Part shown: piece after piece, positions 27,611 through 35,753 of the stretch | Position numbering within the stretch: the stretch's first letter is position 1 | How the letters are laid out: each line of letters opens with the position of its first letter | Origin: Terriglobia bacterium | GTDB taxonomy: Bacteria; Acidobacteriota; Terriglobia; Acidiferrales; UBA7541 | Assembly (NCBI GenBank): GCA_020072785.1 | Contig: JAIQGG010000002.1 | Coordinates: 248,001 to 312,000 of the forward strand | Direction: 5' to 3' | DNA: 64,000 nt | The notes under the pieces: generated by a model | The model's database searches: none | What the model was told of the DNA's origin: nothing | What the model saw: the letters and a program-made list of their open reading frames with translations, nothing else | Made by a program: the position numbers and the translations under genes

Positions 27611-28366
27611 TCAGATCTCCCCCGCGCCGGTGTGATGCGGCCCCACGACCTTCACGAAAATCTCCTCGAGGTCCTGCTCGCCGTGCTGCGCGCGGAGCCC
27701 GGCCAGCGTGGCTTCGGCGAGCAGCTTGCCGTCGTGGATGATGCCGATGGTGTCGCAGAGCTTTTCCACTTCGCTCATGACGTGCGTGGAGAAGATGACG
27801 GTCTTGCCGCGGTCGCGGCACTCGCGGATGAAGGCAAGGATGGTCCGCGCGGTCATGACGTCCAGCCCCAGGGTCGGTTCGTCAAAGATCATCACCGGAG
27901 GATCGTGCACCAGCGTGCGGGCGATGGAGACCTTCTGCTTCATGCCCGTGGAGAGTTTGTCGCAGCGCCGCTCGCGGAAGCTGTCCATTTCCAGCCGCGC
28001 GAAGATTTCCGCCACGCGCCGCTGCAGCGTGACCTCGTCCAGCCCGTTCAGCCGCCCGAAGTATTCCACCATCTCCTGCGCCGTCAGCCGCGGATAGAGC
28101 GCCGTGGCGGTGGAGAGAAAGCCGACGCTGGCGCGCACTTTTTCCGGCTGCGCGACGATGTCGTAACCGGCCACGGCGGCCGTGCCGTCCGAGGGCTCCA
28201 GGATGGTGGCCAGCATGCGCAGTGTGGTGGTCTTGCCCGCGCCGTTGGCCCCCAGCAAGCCGTAGACCCGCCCGGGCTGGCAGGTAAAGCTGACGTTTTC
28301 CACGGCGTGGATCTCTCCGCGCTTCTTGTCCCGAAACCGTTTGCAGAGACCGCGCGCTTCAATCAT
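27611..28366 (-). CDS. NatA-like ABC exporter ATPase
   Basis: A 251-residue ATPase with Walker [11 protein letters not shown], signature [19 protein letters not shown], Walker [14 protein letters not shown] and the switch His in FSTHVMSE. It pairs with the NatB-like permease immediately downstream. A 58-residue zinc ribbon gene lies 35 bases upstream on the same strand and may be in the same transcript. Confidence 0.92.
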   Translation of the reverse strand: MIEARGLCKRFRDKKRGEIHAVENVSFTCQPGRVYGLLGANGAGKTTTLRMLATILEPSDGTAAVAGYDIVAQPEKVRASVGFLSTATALYPRLTAQEMVEYFGRLNGLDEVTLQRRVAEIFARLEMDSFRERRCDKLSTGMKQKVSIARTLVHDPPVMIFDEPTLGLDVMTARTILAFIRECRDRGKTVIFSTHVMSEVEKLCDTIGIIHDGKLLAEATLAGLRAQHGEQDLEEIFVKVVGPHHTGAGEI

Positions 28367-28401
28367 GGCAAGGGATCATGGGATCGGACGTTTCCGGCTG
28401 T

Positions 28402-28578
28402 TCAGCCTTTATGGCAGCTGGGGCATTGCTTGGCGTCGTAGTTCTCCGGCGCCACGCGGAACATCCCGTTGCACTGGATGCACACTCGGTGGATGGCGGG
28501 AGCGCCCGGTGGCGGGACCGGTGGGGGCCCTTTATGTTCGGGCTTGTTTGCTTGGGGTGCGGCCGGTGCACTGCTCAT
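28402..28578 (-). CDS. 58-residue zinc-ribbon protein
   Basis: Read on the minus strand from the ATG at 28578: a Pro/Ala-rich N-terminal half, then a compact zinc ribbon CIQC...CPSCHKG with two CxxC knuckles 17 residues apart (VCIQCNGMFRVAPENYD then AKQCPSCH). It ends at TGA 28404-28402. It sits 35 bases upstream of the NatA-like gene. There is no Shine-Dalgarno, but a TAGAAT lies six bases before the ATG, which would make the message leaderless. Function is unknown; a regulatory or adaptor role is possible. Confidence 0.6.
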   Translation of the reverse strand: MSSAPAAPQANKPEHKGPPPVPPPGAPAIHRVCIQCNGMFRVAPENYDAKQCPSCHKG

Positions 28579-28584
28579 GAGCGG

Positions 28585-28590
28585 ATTCTA
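28585..28590 (-). promoter_or_regulatory. Candidate -10 element for a leaderless transcript
   Basis: TAGAAT on the minus strand ends six bases before the zinc-ribbon ATG. No clear -35 is visible. Transcription would begin at or next to the start codon. Confidence 0.35.
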
Positions 28591-28629
28591 GCACGAGACC
28601 GGCCGCCGCCGCGCCCACGCGCATTCCCG

Positions 28630-28658
28630 TTGGCCGGACAGGGAAACGCCAGTAGAAT
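28630..28658 (+). promoter_or_regulatory. Candidate sigma70 promoter for the CRP/FNR gene
   Basis: TTGGCC (28630-28635), a 17-base spacer and TAGAAT (28653-28658). The leader to the TTG start at 28703 would be about 38 bases. Confidence 0.5.
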
Positions 28659-28702
28659 CGAGCGGTTGCACCGGCGCGCGCGGTGCGGGAAATGAGGCGG
28701 CT

Positions 28703-29404
28703 TTGCCCCTGGGCGCAAACGCAGAAGCGATCTTGCGGCGGATTCCCCTGTTTGCCGGGCTGACGGAGAGCGAGCTGCACGCCCTGGCGGCGCGCGTCAG
28801 CTCCAGGCACTTCGGCCGCGGCGAGCTGCTGTTTTCCGAGGGCGATCCCTGCCAGGGTCTGTTCATTGTCGCCGCGGGCAAGGTGCGCATCTTCAAGATG
28901 TCCGCGTCCGGCCGCGAGCAGATCCTGGCGCTGGAAGGCGCGGGCAGCACGATTGCCGAACTGCCTGTCTTCGACGGCGGCAACTATCCGGCCTCGGCCT
29001 CGGCCGCCGAAGATGCGGAAGTGCTGTTCATCTCCCGCAAGGATTTCCAGAACTTCTGCCGCGAGCATCCCGAAGTAGCGCTGAAGGTGATTGCCGTGGT
29101 CGGCGGGCGCCTGCGCCGCCTGGTGGGCATTATCGAGGAGTTGTCCTTCACCACGGTGCGGCAGCGCCTGATCACCCTGCTGCTGCGCCTGGCGCAGGAG
29201 AAAGGCGCCATGAGCAAGCAGGGAATCCGCATCGAGCTGGGCGCCAGCCACCAGGAACTGGCCGCGGAACTGGGCACGGTGCGCGAACTGGTGTCGCGCA
29301 ACTTGGGGCGGCTGCAGGCCGAAGGCCTGATTGAGGTGGAGGGCCGGGAGATCATCGTGAAGGACGCCGCCGGGCTGAAACGCGAGCAGGCGGCCGCGGA
29401 ATGA
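28703..29404 (+). CDS. CRP/FNR-family transcription regulator
   Basis: A 233-residue regulator starting at TTG 28703, with GAGG five bases upstream. The cNMP-binding-like beta-roll (residues 15-125) lacks the N-terminal cysteine cluster of FNR, so it is not an obvious Fe-S oxygen sensor. A dimerisation helix precedes the Crp-type winged HTH (about 180-225). In the recognition helix Glu195, Ser198 and Arg199 (RELVSRNLGR) match the E--SR pattern of FNR/DNR-type proteins that read TTGA half-sites. The iron-repair gene ric lies 88 bases downstream behind a matching dyad, pointing to a nitrosative or redox stress sensor. Confidence 0.9.
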   Translation: MPLGANAEAILRRIPLFAGLTESELHALAARVSSRHFGRGELLFSEGDPCQGLFIVAAGKVRIFKMSASGREQILALEGAGSTIAELPVFDGGNYPASASAAEDAEVLFISRKDFQNFCREHPEVALKVIAVVGGRLRRLVGIIEELSFTTVRQRLITLLLRLAQEKGAMSKQGIRIELGASHQELAAELGTVRELVSRNLGRLQAEGLIEVEGREIIVKDAAGLKREQAAAE

Positions 29405-29429
29405 GGCCGATCCCCGTTTTTCCCGCCCC

Positions 29430-29471
29430 GTGACTTTTGTCACTGCCAGCCCCAGCAGGCCTCTCTAGGAT
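29430..29471 (+). promoter_or_regulatory. FNR/DNR-type operator and -10 upstream of ric
   Basis: GTGACTTTTGTCAC at 29430-29443 is a perfect 5-bp dyad with a four-base spacer, the geometry of CRP/FNR-family sites (TTGAC-N4-GTCAA type). TAGGAT at 29466-29471 is a candidate -10. A start at about 29478 places the dyad centre at -41.5, the class II activator position. No good -35 is seen, as expected for an activated promoter. Confidence 0.55.
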
Positions 29472-29492
29472 GAAGTCATCAGGGAGGCGAAA

Positions 29493-30221
29493 ATGCAACT
29501 TTCGCATGACAGCAAATTGAAAGATGTGGTTCTGAATCATCCCGCGACGGCCGTGGTCCTGGAAAAGGCCGGCCTGGATTACTGCTGCGGGGGCAAGCAG
29601 ACGCTCGGCGAGGCGTGTATGCAGGCGGGCATGCCTCCGGAGGAACTGCTGGCGCGGCTGCAAGAAGCGGCGAGCGAGGACTCGCCGGAGAAGCAGAATT
29701 GGGCCGCGGCGCCGCTCGGGGCGCTGGCCAGCTATATCGTCGAAAAGCACCACGGCTACGTCCGCGAGGCTCTGCCGCGCATCACCGCGCATCTGGAGAA
29801 AGTGGCGGAGAAGCACGGCGAACGCCACCCCGAACTCTTCAAGATCCGGCAGGATTTCGACCTGGTGAGCCGCGAGATGACGCAGCACATGCAGAAAGAG
29901 GAGATGATTCTTTTTCCCTTTATCCAGCAGATGTCCGATGCGGTGGAGAGCGGCGCCGGGCTTTACGCGCCCTTCTTCGGCAGCGTGCAGCAGCCGGTCG
30001 CGATGATGATGCAAGAGCACGATACGGCTGGCGGGCTGGTCAACGAGATGAACAGCCTGAGCGGCGGTTATGTGGCGCCCGCCGACGGCTGTACCACCTA
30101 TGAGCTGGTCTACCGCGAGCTGGCGGAATTCGACCACGACCTGCGCACCCACGTGCATCTGGAGAACAACATCCTCTTTCCCCGCGCCGTCGAGCTGGAG
30201 CAGAAGCTGACGTACCGCTAG
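29493..30221 (+). CDS. ric: Iron-sulfur cluster repair protein (RIC/ScdA/YtfE)
   Basis: A 242-residue di-iron protein that repairs Fe-S centres after nitric oxide or oxidative damage. The N-terminal ScdA domain has the conserved cysteine pair in GLDYCCGGKQTL. The hemerythrin-like domain supplies His/Glu ligands in IVEKHHGYVREALPRI, MTQHMQKEEMILFPFI, MQEHDTAGGLVNEM and DLRTHVHLENNILFPRA. The start follows GGGAGG. A strong rho-independent terminator closes the gene. The upstream CRP/FNR gene and operator suggest it is induced by that regulator. Confidence 0.95.
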   Translation: MQLSHDSKLKDVVLNHPATAVVLEKAGLDYCCGGKQTLGEACMQAGMPPEELLARLQEAASEDSPEKQNWAAAPLGALASYIVEKHHGYVREALPRITAHLEKVAEKHGERHPELFKIRQDFDLVSREMTQHMQKEEMILFPFIQQMSDAVESGAGLYAPFFGSVQQPVAMMMQEHDTAGGLVNEMNSLSGGYVAPADGCTTYELVYRELAEFDHDLRTHVHLENNILFPRAVELEQKLTYR

Positions 30222-30239
30222 TCCGGGTTGCACGCGCCG

Positions 30240-30276
30240 GCCCGCCGGGAGACCTCCACCCGGCGGGCTTTTTTTT
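30240..30276 (+). terminator. Rho-independent terminator after ric
   Basis: A perfect 10-bp GC-rich stem, GCCCGCCGGG (30240-30249) with its complement at 30259-30268, a nine-base loop, and a run of eight T at 30269-30276. Confidence 0.92.
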
Positions 30277-30328
30277 GTTTCCGGGGCTGGCGGCATTCCA
30301 GGGAGCGGTGGGGACATCCACATCCAGC

Positions 30329-30348
30329 GTGACCGCAAAGCGGTCAAC
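30329..30348 (-). repeat. GACCGC/GCGGTC palindromic repeat, copy 1
   Basis: Minus-strand copy of GTTGACCGC, TTT, GCGGTCAC. The GTTGACCGC half is exact. It lies between the ric terminator and the HlyD-like gene. Confidence 0.75.
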
Positions 30349-30450
30349 ACTACTGGGCTGGGTGTGGGCTCTCGCCGGACTCGCGCAAGAGGTTGCTGGA
30401 GAAAGCGCTCGGGGAATTGCTAGAATGAAGGATATCGGCTAGGAGTGGAG

Positions 30451-30493
30451 CGCCCTGCGGTCACACTGGGAGTTGACCGCTGCGCGGTCACAC
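30451..30493 (+). repeat. GACCGC/GCGGTC palindromic repeat, copies 2 and 3 in tandem
   Basis: A partial copy (CGCCCTGCGGTCACAC at 30451-30466) is followed by a complete copy (GTTGACCGC, TGC, GCGGTCACAC at 30472-30493). Both are followed by a TGGAG/TGGGAG-like tail. They lie about 110 bases before the HlyD-like start codon. Confidence 0.75.
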
Positions 30494-30602
30494 ATGGAGA
30501 GGTTGGCGAGGCAGCGCTGCCGGCCGGCATCCCCGCACAACTGGAGCAAAGTGCCGCGGAACGGCGGGAGGATTGTGGTCCGGCCCCGGCAAACGGATAA
30601 CC

Positions 30603-31859
30603 ATGGAACGCAAGCTGCGAAATCGGATTCTGTTGTTCCTGCTGCTGGCGGGCGTGATCGCCTATGTGCTGGTATGGATGAGCGGGCGCCAGCCGGCGGC
30701 CAAAATCGCCGCGGTCCTGCCCGCGCGCGAGAATTTGGTGGCCTCCATCAGCAGCAACGGGAAAGTGGAGCCGATCGCGCCGTTCGTGATGCGCGCGCAG
30801 CTGGCCACTTTCGTGGATAAAGTCTATGCGCTGGAAGGACAAAGCCTGCACAAAGGGCAGCCGATCCTGGAGCTGGACGTAAAGGACGCCGCGGCGCAAC
30901 TGGCGCAGGCCCGCGCCAGTCTGCTGCGCGCGCAGGACGATCTGCGCGCCGCCCGCGCCGGCGGGCGCAGCGATGACATCGCCCGCGTTACAGGGGATCT
31001 GGTGCGCGCGCAGGCCGAGCGCGACCGCCTGCTGCGCGACAACGAAGCCCTCAAGCGCCTGGTGGCCCAGCAGGCCGCCACCAAGGACGAGCTGGCCGCC
31101 AACGAAGTGGCTCTGGCGCGCGCGCAATCCGAATACAACCGCCTGGCCGCGGTTAAGCAGGAGTTTGCCCGCCAGGTGCTGCTGGACGCCCAGCGCGCCG
31201 CCCTGCAGGTCGAGCAGGCGCGCAGCGAAGTGGCCGCGCTCGAGGAAAAGGTCCGCGAGAGCCGCGTCGTGGCTCCCGCCGACGGCACCTTGTATTCCCT
31301 CCCGGTGCGCACCGGCGATTTCGTCAAGGTTGGCGATCTGCTTGGGGAGATGGCCAATCTCCGCCAGGTGCGCGTGCGCGCCTTCATTGACGAGCCGGAG
31401 CTCGGCTCGCTGGCTCCCGACGAGCCGGTGACTATTACCTGGGACGCTCTGCCCAGCCGCTCCTGGCAGGGCCGCACCACGGTCATTCCCAAGCAGGTGG
31501 TGGCGCGCGGCACGCGCAGCGTCGGCGAGCTGTTGTGCGCCGTGAACAACGACAAGCTCGAGCTGCTCCCCAACACCAACGTAAACGTGCTCATCAACGC
31601 CAAGGAGCGTCAGCACGTCCTGGCCGTGCCGCGCGGCGCCGTGGAGCTGGAAGGCGGGCAGCGCTATGTTTTTGTCGTCAAGGACAACGATCTGGGCGTC
31701 GGCAAGAAGCACCTGGAGAAGCGCCAGGTGCAGGTCGGCATCGCCAGCCCCACCAGCTATGAGATCACCGGCGGTCTCCAGGAGGGCGAGTATGTCGCGC
31801 TACCGAGCGATGTCGATCTGAAGGACGGCATGGCCGTGCGCGTGGTCAATCTGGAGTAG
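30603..31859 (+). CDS. HlyD/MacA-like periplasmic adaptor
   Basis: A 418-residue membrane fusion protein. It has an N-terminal anchor (ILLFLLLAGVIAYVLVWM), a biotinyl-lipoyl half-domain, a long coiled-coil hairpin (about residues 95-220, rich in Ala/Gln/Arg heptads), the second lipoyl half (VVAPADGTLYSLPVRTGDFVKVGD) and beta-barrel and membrane-proximal domains. The ATG at 30603 was chosen because it directly precedes the basic residues of the anchor. It is first of a run with a TPR protein, an FtsX-type permease and a TolC-type channel, so it should bridge the inner-membrane and outer-membrane parts of one efflux pump. Confidence 0.9.
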   Translation: MERKLRNRILLFLLLAGVIAYVLVWMSGRQPAAKIAAVLPARENLVASISSNGKVEPIAPFVMRAQLATFVDKVYALEGQSLHKGQPILELDVKDAAAQLAQARASLLRAQDDLRAARAGGRSDDIARVTGDLVRAQAERDRLLRDNEALKRLVAQQAATKDELAANEVALARAQSEYNRLAAVKQEFARQVLLDAQRAALQVEQARSEVAALEEKVRESRVVAPADGTLYSLPVRTGDFVKVGDLLGEMANLRQVRVRAFIDEPELGSLAPDEPVTITWDALPSRSWQGRTTVIPKQVVARGTRSVGELLCAVNNDKLELLPNTNVNVLINAKERQHVLAVPRGAVELEGGQRYVFVVKDNDLGVGKKHLEKRQVQVGIASPTSYEITGGLQEGEYVALPSDVDLKDGMAVRVVNLE

Positions 31860-31886
31860 CAAGCGGGCGGCGGGGCAGGGTTTCCG

Positions 31887-32879
31887 ATGCGCAGCTCCAT
31901 CCTGGCACTCTTTCTTCTGGCCTCCGGCCTCGGGGCTGGCTTCACCGCGGCGCAAGGAGATTCGCGCGCGCTTTTCGAAGCGGGCCGCCAGGCCTACGAA
32001 GCCAGCCGGTATCCCAGGGCCGTGCAGCTTCTCCAACTGGTTGTGGCGGGCGATTCCCGGAACGCCGACGCTCTGCTCCTGCTGACCAAGTCCTACATCG
32101 AACTGGCGCAATACGACAAGGCCGTGGACAGCGCCGAGCGTGCCGTGGCCCTCGCCCCGCAGAGCTCCCTCTACCATCAGTGGCTCGGCAAGGCCTACGG
32201 CGAAAAGGCCGAACACGCTTCCTGGTTCTCCGCGATCTCCCTGGCCAAGAAGACGCACAAGGAATTCGAGATCGCCGTGCAGCTGGACGAGCACAATTTC
32301 GCCGCCCGCCAGGACCTCATCGAGTTCTATTGCAGCGCCCCGGGCATGGTCGGCGGCGGAGTAGATAAAGCCACGCCGCACATCGCCCGCCTGCTGGTGC
32401 TGGATGCCTCCGAAGGGCATTACGCGAAGGGCAACTGCCGCCGCCAGAAGAAGGATTTTGCCGCGGCGGACGCCGAATTCACCCTAGCCCTGGAATCCGG
32501 CCCGAAAGCCCCGGACCTGATCTACGACATCGGCGACTATGCCGTGAAGCAGAAGCAGCCGGCGCGCCTGCTGGCTGTCGTGGAGGCCGGCCAGAAGGCG
32601 GATCCCGCCGATCCCCGCGGCGATTACTACCAGGCCGTCGCCTTCCTCCTGAAAAACGAAAAAGCCGAGCAGGCCGAGCAGCTCTTGCGCTCCTACCTTC
32701 AGCGCGCACCGGTGCGCAACGCTTATCCGCGCCCCGCCGCCGCGCACGACTGGCTGGGGCACGCCCTCGAACGGCAGGGCAAGATCGCCGAGGCCTTGCA
32801 GGAATTTCGGGCCGCCCTGCAGGCCGATCCACGCAACAAGGATGCGCGTGAGTCCGTGGAGCGTCTGGAAAAGCACTGA
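31887..32879 (+). CDS. Secreted TPR protein
   Basis: A 330-residue protein with a signal peptide (ILALFLLASGLGAGFTAAQG) and at least five TPR-like repeats, for example ALFEAGRQAYEASRYPRAVQ, KSYIELAQYDKAVDSAERAV and AHDWLGHALERQGKIAEALQ near the C-terminus. It lies 27 bases after the adaptor gene. It is probably periplasmic and may help assemble or load the efflux complex. This is inference from position. Confidence 0.8.
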   Translation: MRSSILALFLLASGLGAGFTAAQGDSRALFEAGRQAYEASRYPRAVQLLQLVVAGDSRNADALLLLTKSYIELAQYDKAVDSAERAVALAPQSSLYHQWLGKAYGEKAEHASWFSAISLAKKTHKEFEIAVQLDEHNFAARQDLIEFYCSAPGMVGGGVDKATPHIARLLVLDASEGHYAKGNCRRQKKDFAAADAEFTLALESGPKAPDLIYDIGDYAVKQKQPARLLAVVEAGQKADPADPRGDYYQAVAFLLKNEKAEQAEQLLRSYLQRAPVRNAYPRPAAAHDWLGHALERQGKIAEALQEFRAALQADPRNKDARESVERLEKH

Positions 32880-33059
32880 GCGGACTCTCGCCAGAAAGAG
32901 ATCCCATCGACGCACTTCTCTTCGGACCACGCGGCGGCGCCAGGAAACGCGCGATGGCGCTGGCGCAGATCGCAGCGCAGGATGACGGCATGGCCCTCGA
33001 TGCGCGAAGCGCCATGGTATCGTTTGGAGGTAGACCAGTGAAGGGCCGGGCATAAGCCG

Positions 33060-34262
33060 ATGATGAATCTGCGCGAGACATTCACCGTTGCCACCGACGC
33101 GCTGCGCGCGAATAAGCTGCGCGCCATCCTCACCTCCATCGGCGTGATCATCGGCAGCGCTTCCCTGGTCCTGGTGGTCACCGTGGCGCTCACCAGCCGC
33201 AAGTTCGTCATCTCCCAGATCGAAGGCGTGGGCTCCAACCTGGTGTGGGCGGAAATGGTCAAGCCCCCGGACAAAGTCCTGCCTCTCAGCCACGAAATTA
33301 CGCTTGCGGATATGGAGGCCGTGAAGGCCTCGGTGCCGGAGGTGGTGGAGGTGGCGGGCATCCGGGAATTGCCCATGACCGCCATAGTCGGCGGCACGGT
33401 ACGGGCGGTGAATCTGATCGGCGTTACCGAGGGTTACCAGACCATCCGCCGCCTGGTGATTTTCCGCGGCCGCTTCTTTGATTCCGTGGACATGGAGACG
33501 CGCGGCAAAGTCTGCCTGATCACCGAGCAGCTGGCCGCGCGGATCTTCCGCCAGGGAAACCCCATCGGCAAGCCCCTGCGCATGGGCGAGCTGACCTTTA
33601 CGGTGATCGGCGTGTTCCGCGAGCGCGTCACCACCTTCGGCCTTTCCGAGATCCAGGACGAGTCCGTGCTCATCCCCTTCACCCTGATGAAGTACTACAC
33701 CGGATCGGACGTGGTGCGCCTGCTGGACGCCCAGGCGCGGCGCCCCGAAGACGTGCCGCGCGTGCAGCGCCAGATCGAGCTCTTGCTGCGCAGCCGCCAT
33801 CCCGCCGAAGCCGAGTACAAGGTGCAGACCCTCACGGCCATTCTTGCCGCGGCGCAGAACATCTCCCTGGCGCTGACCATCGTGCTCCTCCTGATCGCCT
33901 GCATTGCCCTGCTCATCAGCGGCATCGGCATCATGAACATCATGCTGGTCACGGTTACCGAGCGCACCAAGGAGATCGGCATCCGCAAGGCCATCGGCGC
34001 CTCCCGCCGCGAAATCCTCGCGCAGTTTCTCGTGGAAGCTTTTCTCCTCAGCGGGGGCGGCGCCGTGATCGGGATTCTGGTGGGCCTGGCCATTCCCGCG
34101 GTCATCCAGCCCTTTCTCCCCGGCAACCTGCGTGTGCCGGTTTCCGGCCTTTCCGTGGTGATCTCCTTCGTAGTTTCCTGCTCCACGGGGATCTTCTTCG
34201 GCTACCTGCCCGCCAACGAAGCCGCCAAGCTGCAGCCCGTCGAATCCTTGCGCTACGAGTAA
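33060..34262 (+). CDS. MacB/FtsX-type ABC permease without fused ATPase
   Basis: A 400-residue permease with the MacB layout. One N-terminal helix (LTSIGVIIGSASLVLVVTVAL) is followed by a periplasmic domain of about 210 residues (MacB_PCD) and then three C-terminal helices with the FtsX core (ISGIGIMNIMLVTVTERTKEIGIRKAIGASRREI). MacB proteins normally carry an N-terminal ATPase domain, or sit beside a LolD-like ATPase gene. Neither is present here, so the ATPase must be supplied in trans. An alternative in-frame start is the ATG at 33063. Confidence 0.9.
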   Translation: MMNLRETFTVATDALRANKLRAILTSIGVIIGSASLVLVVTVALTSRKFVISQIEGVGSNLVWAEMVKPPDKVLPLSHEITLADMEAVKASVPEVVEVAGIRELPMTAIVGGTVRAVNLIGVTEGYQTIRRLVIFRGRFFDSVDMETRGKVCLITEQLAARIFRQGNPIGKPLRMGELTFTVIGVFRERVTTFGLSEIQDESVLIPFTLMKYYTGSDVVRLLDAQARRPEDVPRVQRQIELLLRSRHPAEAEYKVQTLTAILAAAQNISLALTIVLLLIACIALLISGIGIMNIMLVTVTERTKEIGIRKAIGASRREILAQFLVEAFLLSGGGAVIGILVGLAIPAVIQPFLPGNLRVPVSGLSVVISFVVSCSTGIFFGYLPANEAAKLQPVESLRYE

Positions 34263-34381
34263 CGCTGGGGCGGGGAAGAGAGTTTGGCGCCGCCCCGCCA
34301 GGGGTAGAATGAGCACAGCCAGCACAAGGCCGGCGGCACATCCAGGGGGACTCCGGGAAGGTCCTGCAGGGGGAGACAACG

Positions 34382-35707
34382 ATGGCACGCAAAACGTGGG
34401 GAAAGAGACTGGTGGGAAGCGCGGCGCTGGCGGTGCTGCTGTGCGCGACGCTGCAGGCGCAGAGCCAGCCGCCGGCGGCGCCCGCAACGGTGGCGCTGAC
34501 GCTCAAGCACGCCATCGAGCTCGCTCTTCAGAACAGCCGCGACATTCAAGTGGCCCGCATCCAGACCAGCCTCGCCGAACGCGCCGCTTACGTCACCAAG
34601 GCCGAATTCCTGCCCAACCTCTACGCCGGCTCCGGTGTGGGCTACACCAAAGGCATTCCCGAGACTCCCGGGGGACGCGCGCCTTCTCTCTTCAACGTCA
34701 CCTATACCGAGCAGGTCTTCAACCGCCCGCTCTGGGGGCAGGCCCGCGAGCTGCAGGAACAGGTGAGCGCGCAGAAGCTGGTGCTCGAGGATGTGCGCAA
34801 CAACGTGATCCAGCGCACCGCCACGGCTTACCTCGAACTCGGCAAGGTGCGCCACTCCCTCGAGCTGCTGCGCAGCGAGCAGGCCAGCTCGGAAAAGATT
34901 CTGCAGATTACCCGGGAGCGCCAGAGCGAAGGCTTTGAGTTGCCCCTCGAAGTGACCCGGGCCCAGCTCACGCGCGCCCGTATCGTCCAGCGCATTTTGC
35001 AGCTCGAAGGCCGCGAGGACGAGATCGAAGTCTTTCTGCGCAACCAGCTGGGCCTGGCCGCCGAGCAGCCCCTCGAGGTGACTCCGGAGGAGCTGCCCGG
35101 AGCCGCGGAACAGGCCGGCGCAGACCTCGTGGCCCTGGCCCTGCACGACAATGTCGCCGTGCAGATCGCGGAATCCGATACGCGCGCCCGCGAATTCCGC
35201 CTGCGCGGCGAAAAGGGCGGCTACCTGCCCACCCTGCAGGCCGTGGCCGTTTACAGCCTGCTCGCGAAATTCAACAACTACGAACAGTTTTTCACGAGCT
35301 TTGAACGCAACAACGTAAATGTTGGGATGCAACTGCAGATTCCGCTCTTCAGCGCCCGCGTTAAGGCCGCCGTCGGCGTTGCGCAGATCAATCTCGATGC
35401 CGCCAAGGCCAACCTGGCCAACAAGAAGACCGAGGTTTCCGCCGACGTCCGCCAGAAGACGCGGCGCATCCGCGAAAGCGACGCCGCGCGCGAGGTCGCA
35501 CGCCTGGAGCTGCAGGTCGCCCAGCAGAACGCGGCCCTCCTCCAGGCCCAGTTCACCGAGGGCAAGGCCAACCTGCGGGACGTTGAAAACGCCCGCCTCG
35601 ACGAGAACGAGAAGTGGATGGCCTTTCTCGATGCCACCTTTCAGCGCCAGCGGGCCCAGCTCGACCTGCTGCGCACCGCCGGCCAGCTCGACAAGGTGTT
35701 CCAATGA
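34382..35707 (+). CDS. TolC-type outer membrane efflux protein
   Basis: A 441-residue OEP-family protein with a signal peptide (GSAALAVLLCATLQAQS) and two repeated OEP halves dominated by long amphipathic helices. The opening ALTLKHAIELALQNSRDIQVAR and the YTEQVFNRPLWGQAREL stretch are typical of the family. GGGGGAG precedes the ATG. It should form the outer membrane tunnel for the adaptor and permease encoded just upstream. Confidence 0.93.
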   Translation: MARKTWGKRLVGSAALAVLLCATLQAQSQPPAAPATVALTLKHAIELALQNSRDIQVARIQTSLAERAAYVTKAEFLPNLYAGSGVGYTKGIPETPGGRAPSLFNVTYTEQVFNRPLWGQARELQEQVSAQKLVLEDVRNNVIQRTATAYLELGKVRHSLELLRSEQASSEKILQITRERQSEGFELPLEVTRAQLTRARIVQRILQLEGREDEIEVFLRNQLGLAAEQPLEVTPEELPGAAEQAGADLVALALHDNVAVQIAESDTRAREFRLRGEKGGYLPTLQAVAVYSLLAKFNNYEQFFTSFERNNVNVGMQLQIPLFSARVKAAVGVAQINLDAAKANLANKKTEVSADVRQKTRRIRESDAAREVARLELQVAQQNAALLQAQFTEGKANLRDVENARLDENEKWMAFLDATFQRQRAQLDLLRTAGQLDKVFQ

Positions 35708-35753
35708 TCCTCCTCCGCCCGCGGCGCGCCCTGGCGCCGCTGGACACCCGCTG

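Noticed and set aside
22979-28366. The minus-strand exporters considered as a possible natural-product or antimicrobial cluster.
   Set aside because: No synthetase, precursor peptide or modifying enzyme is present; only ABC exporters, a GNAT and a PEGA protein lie nearby.
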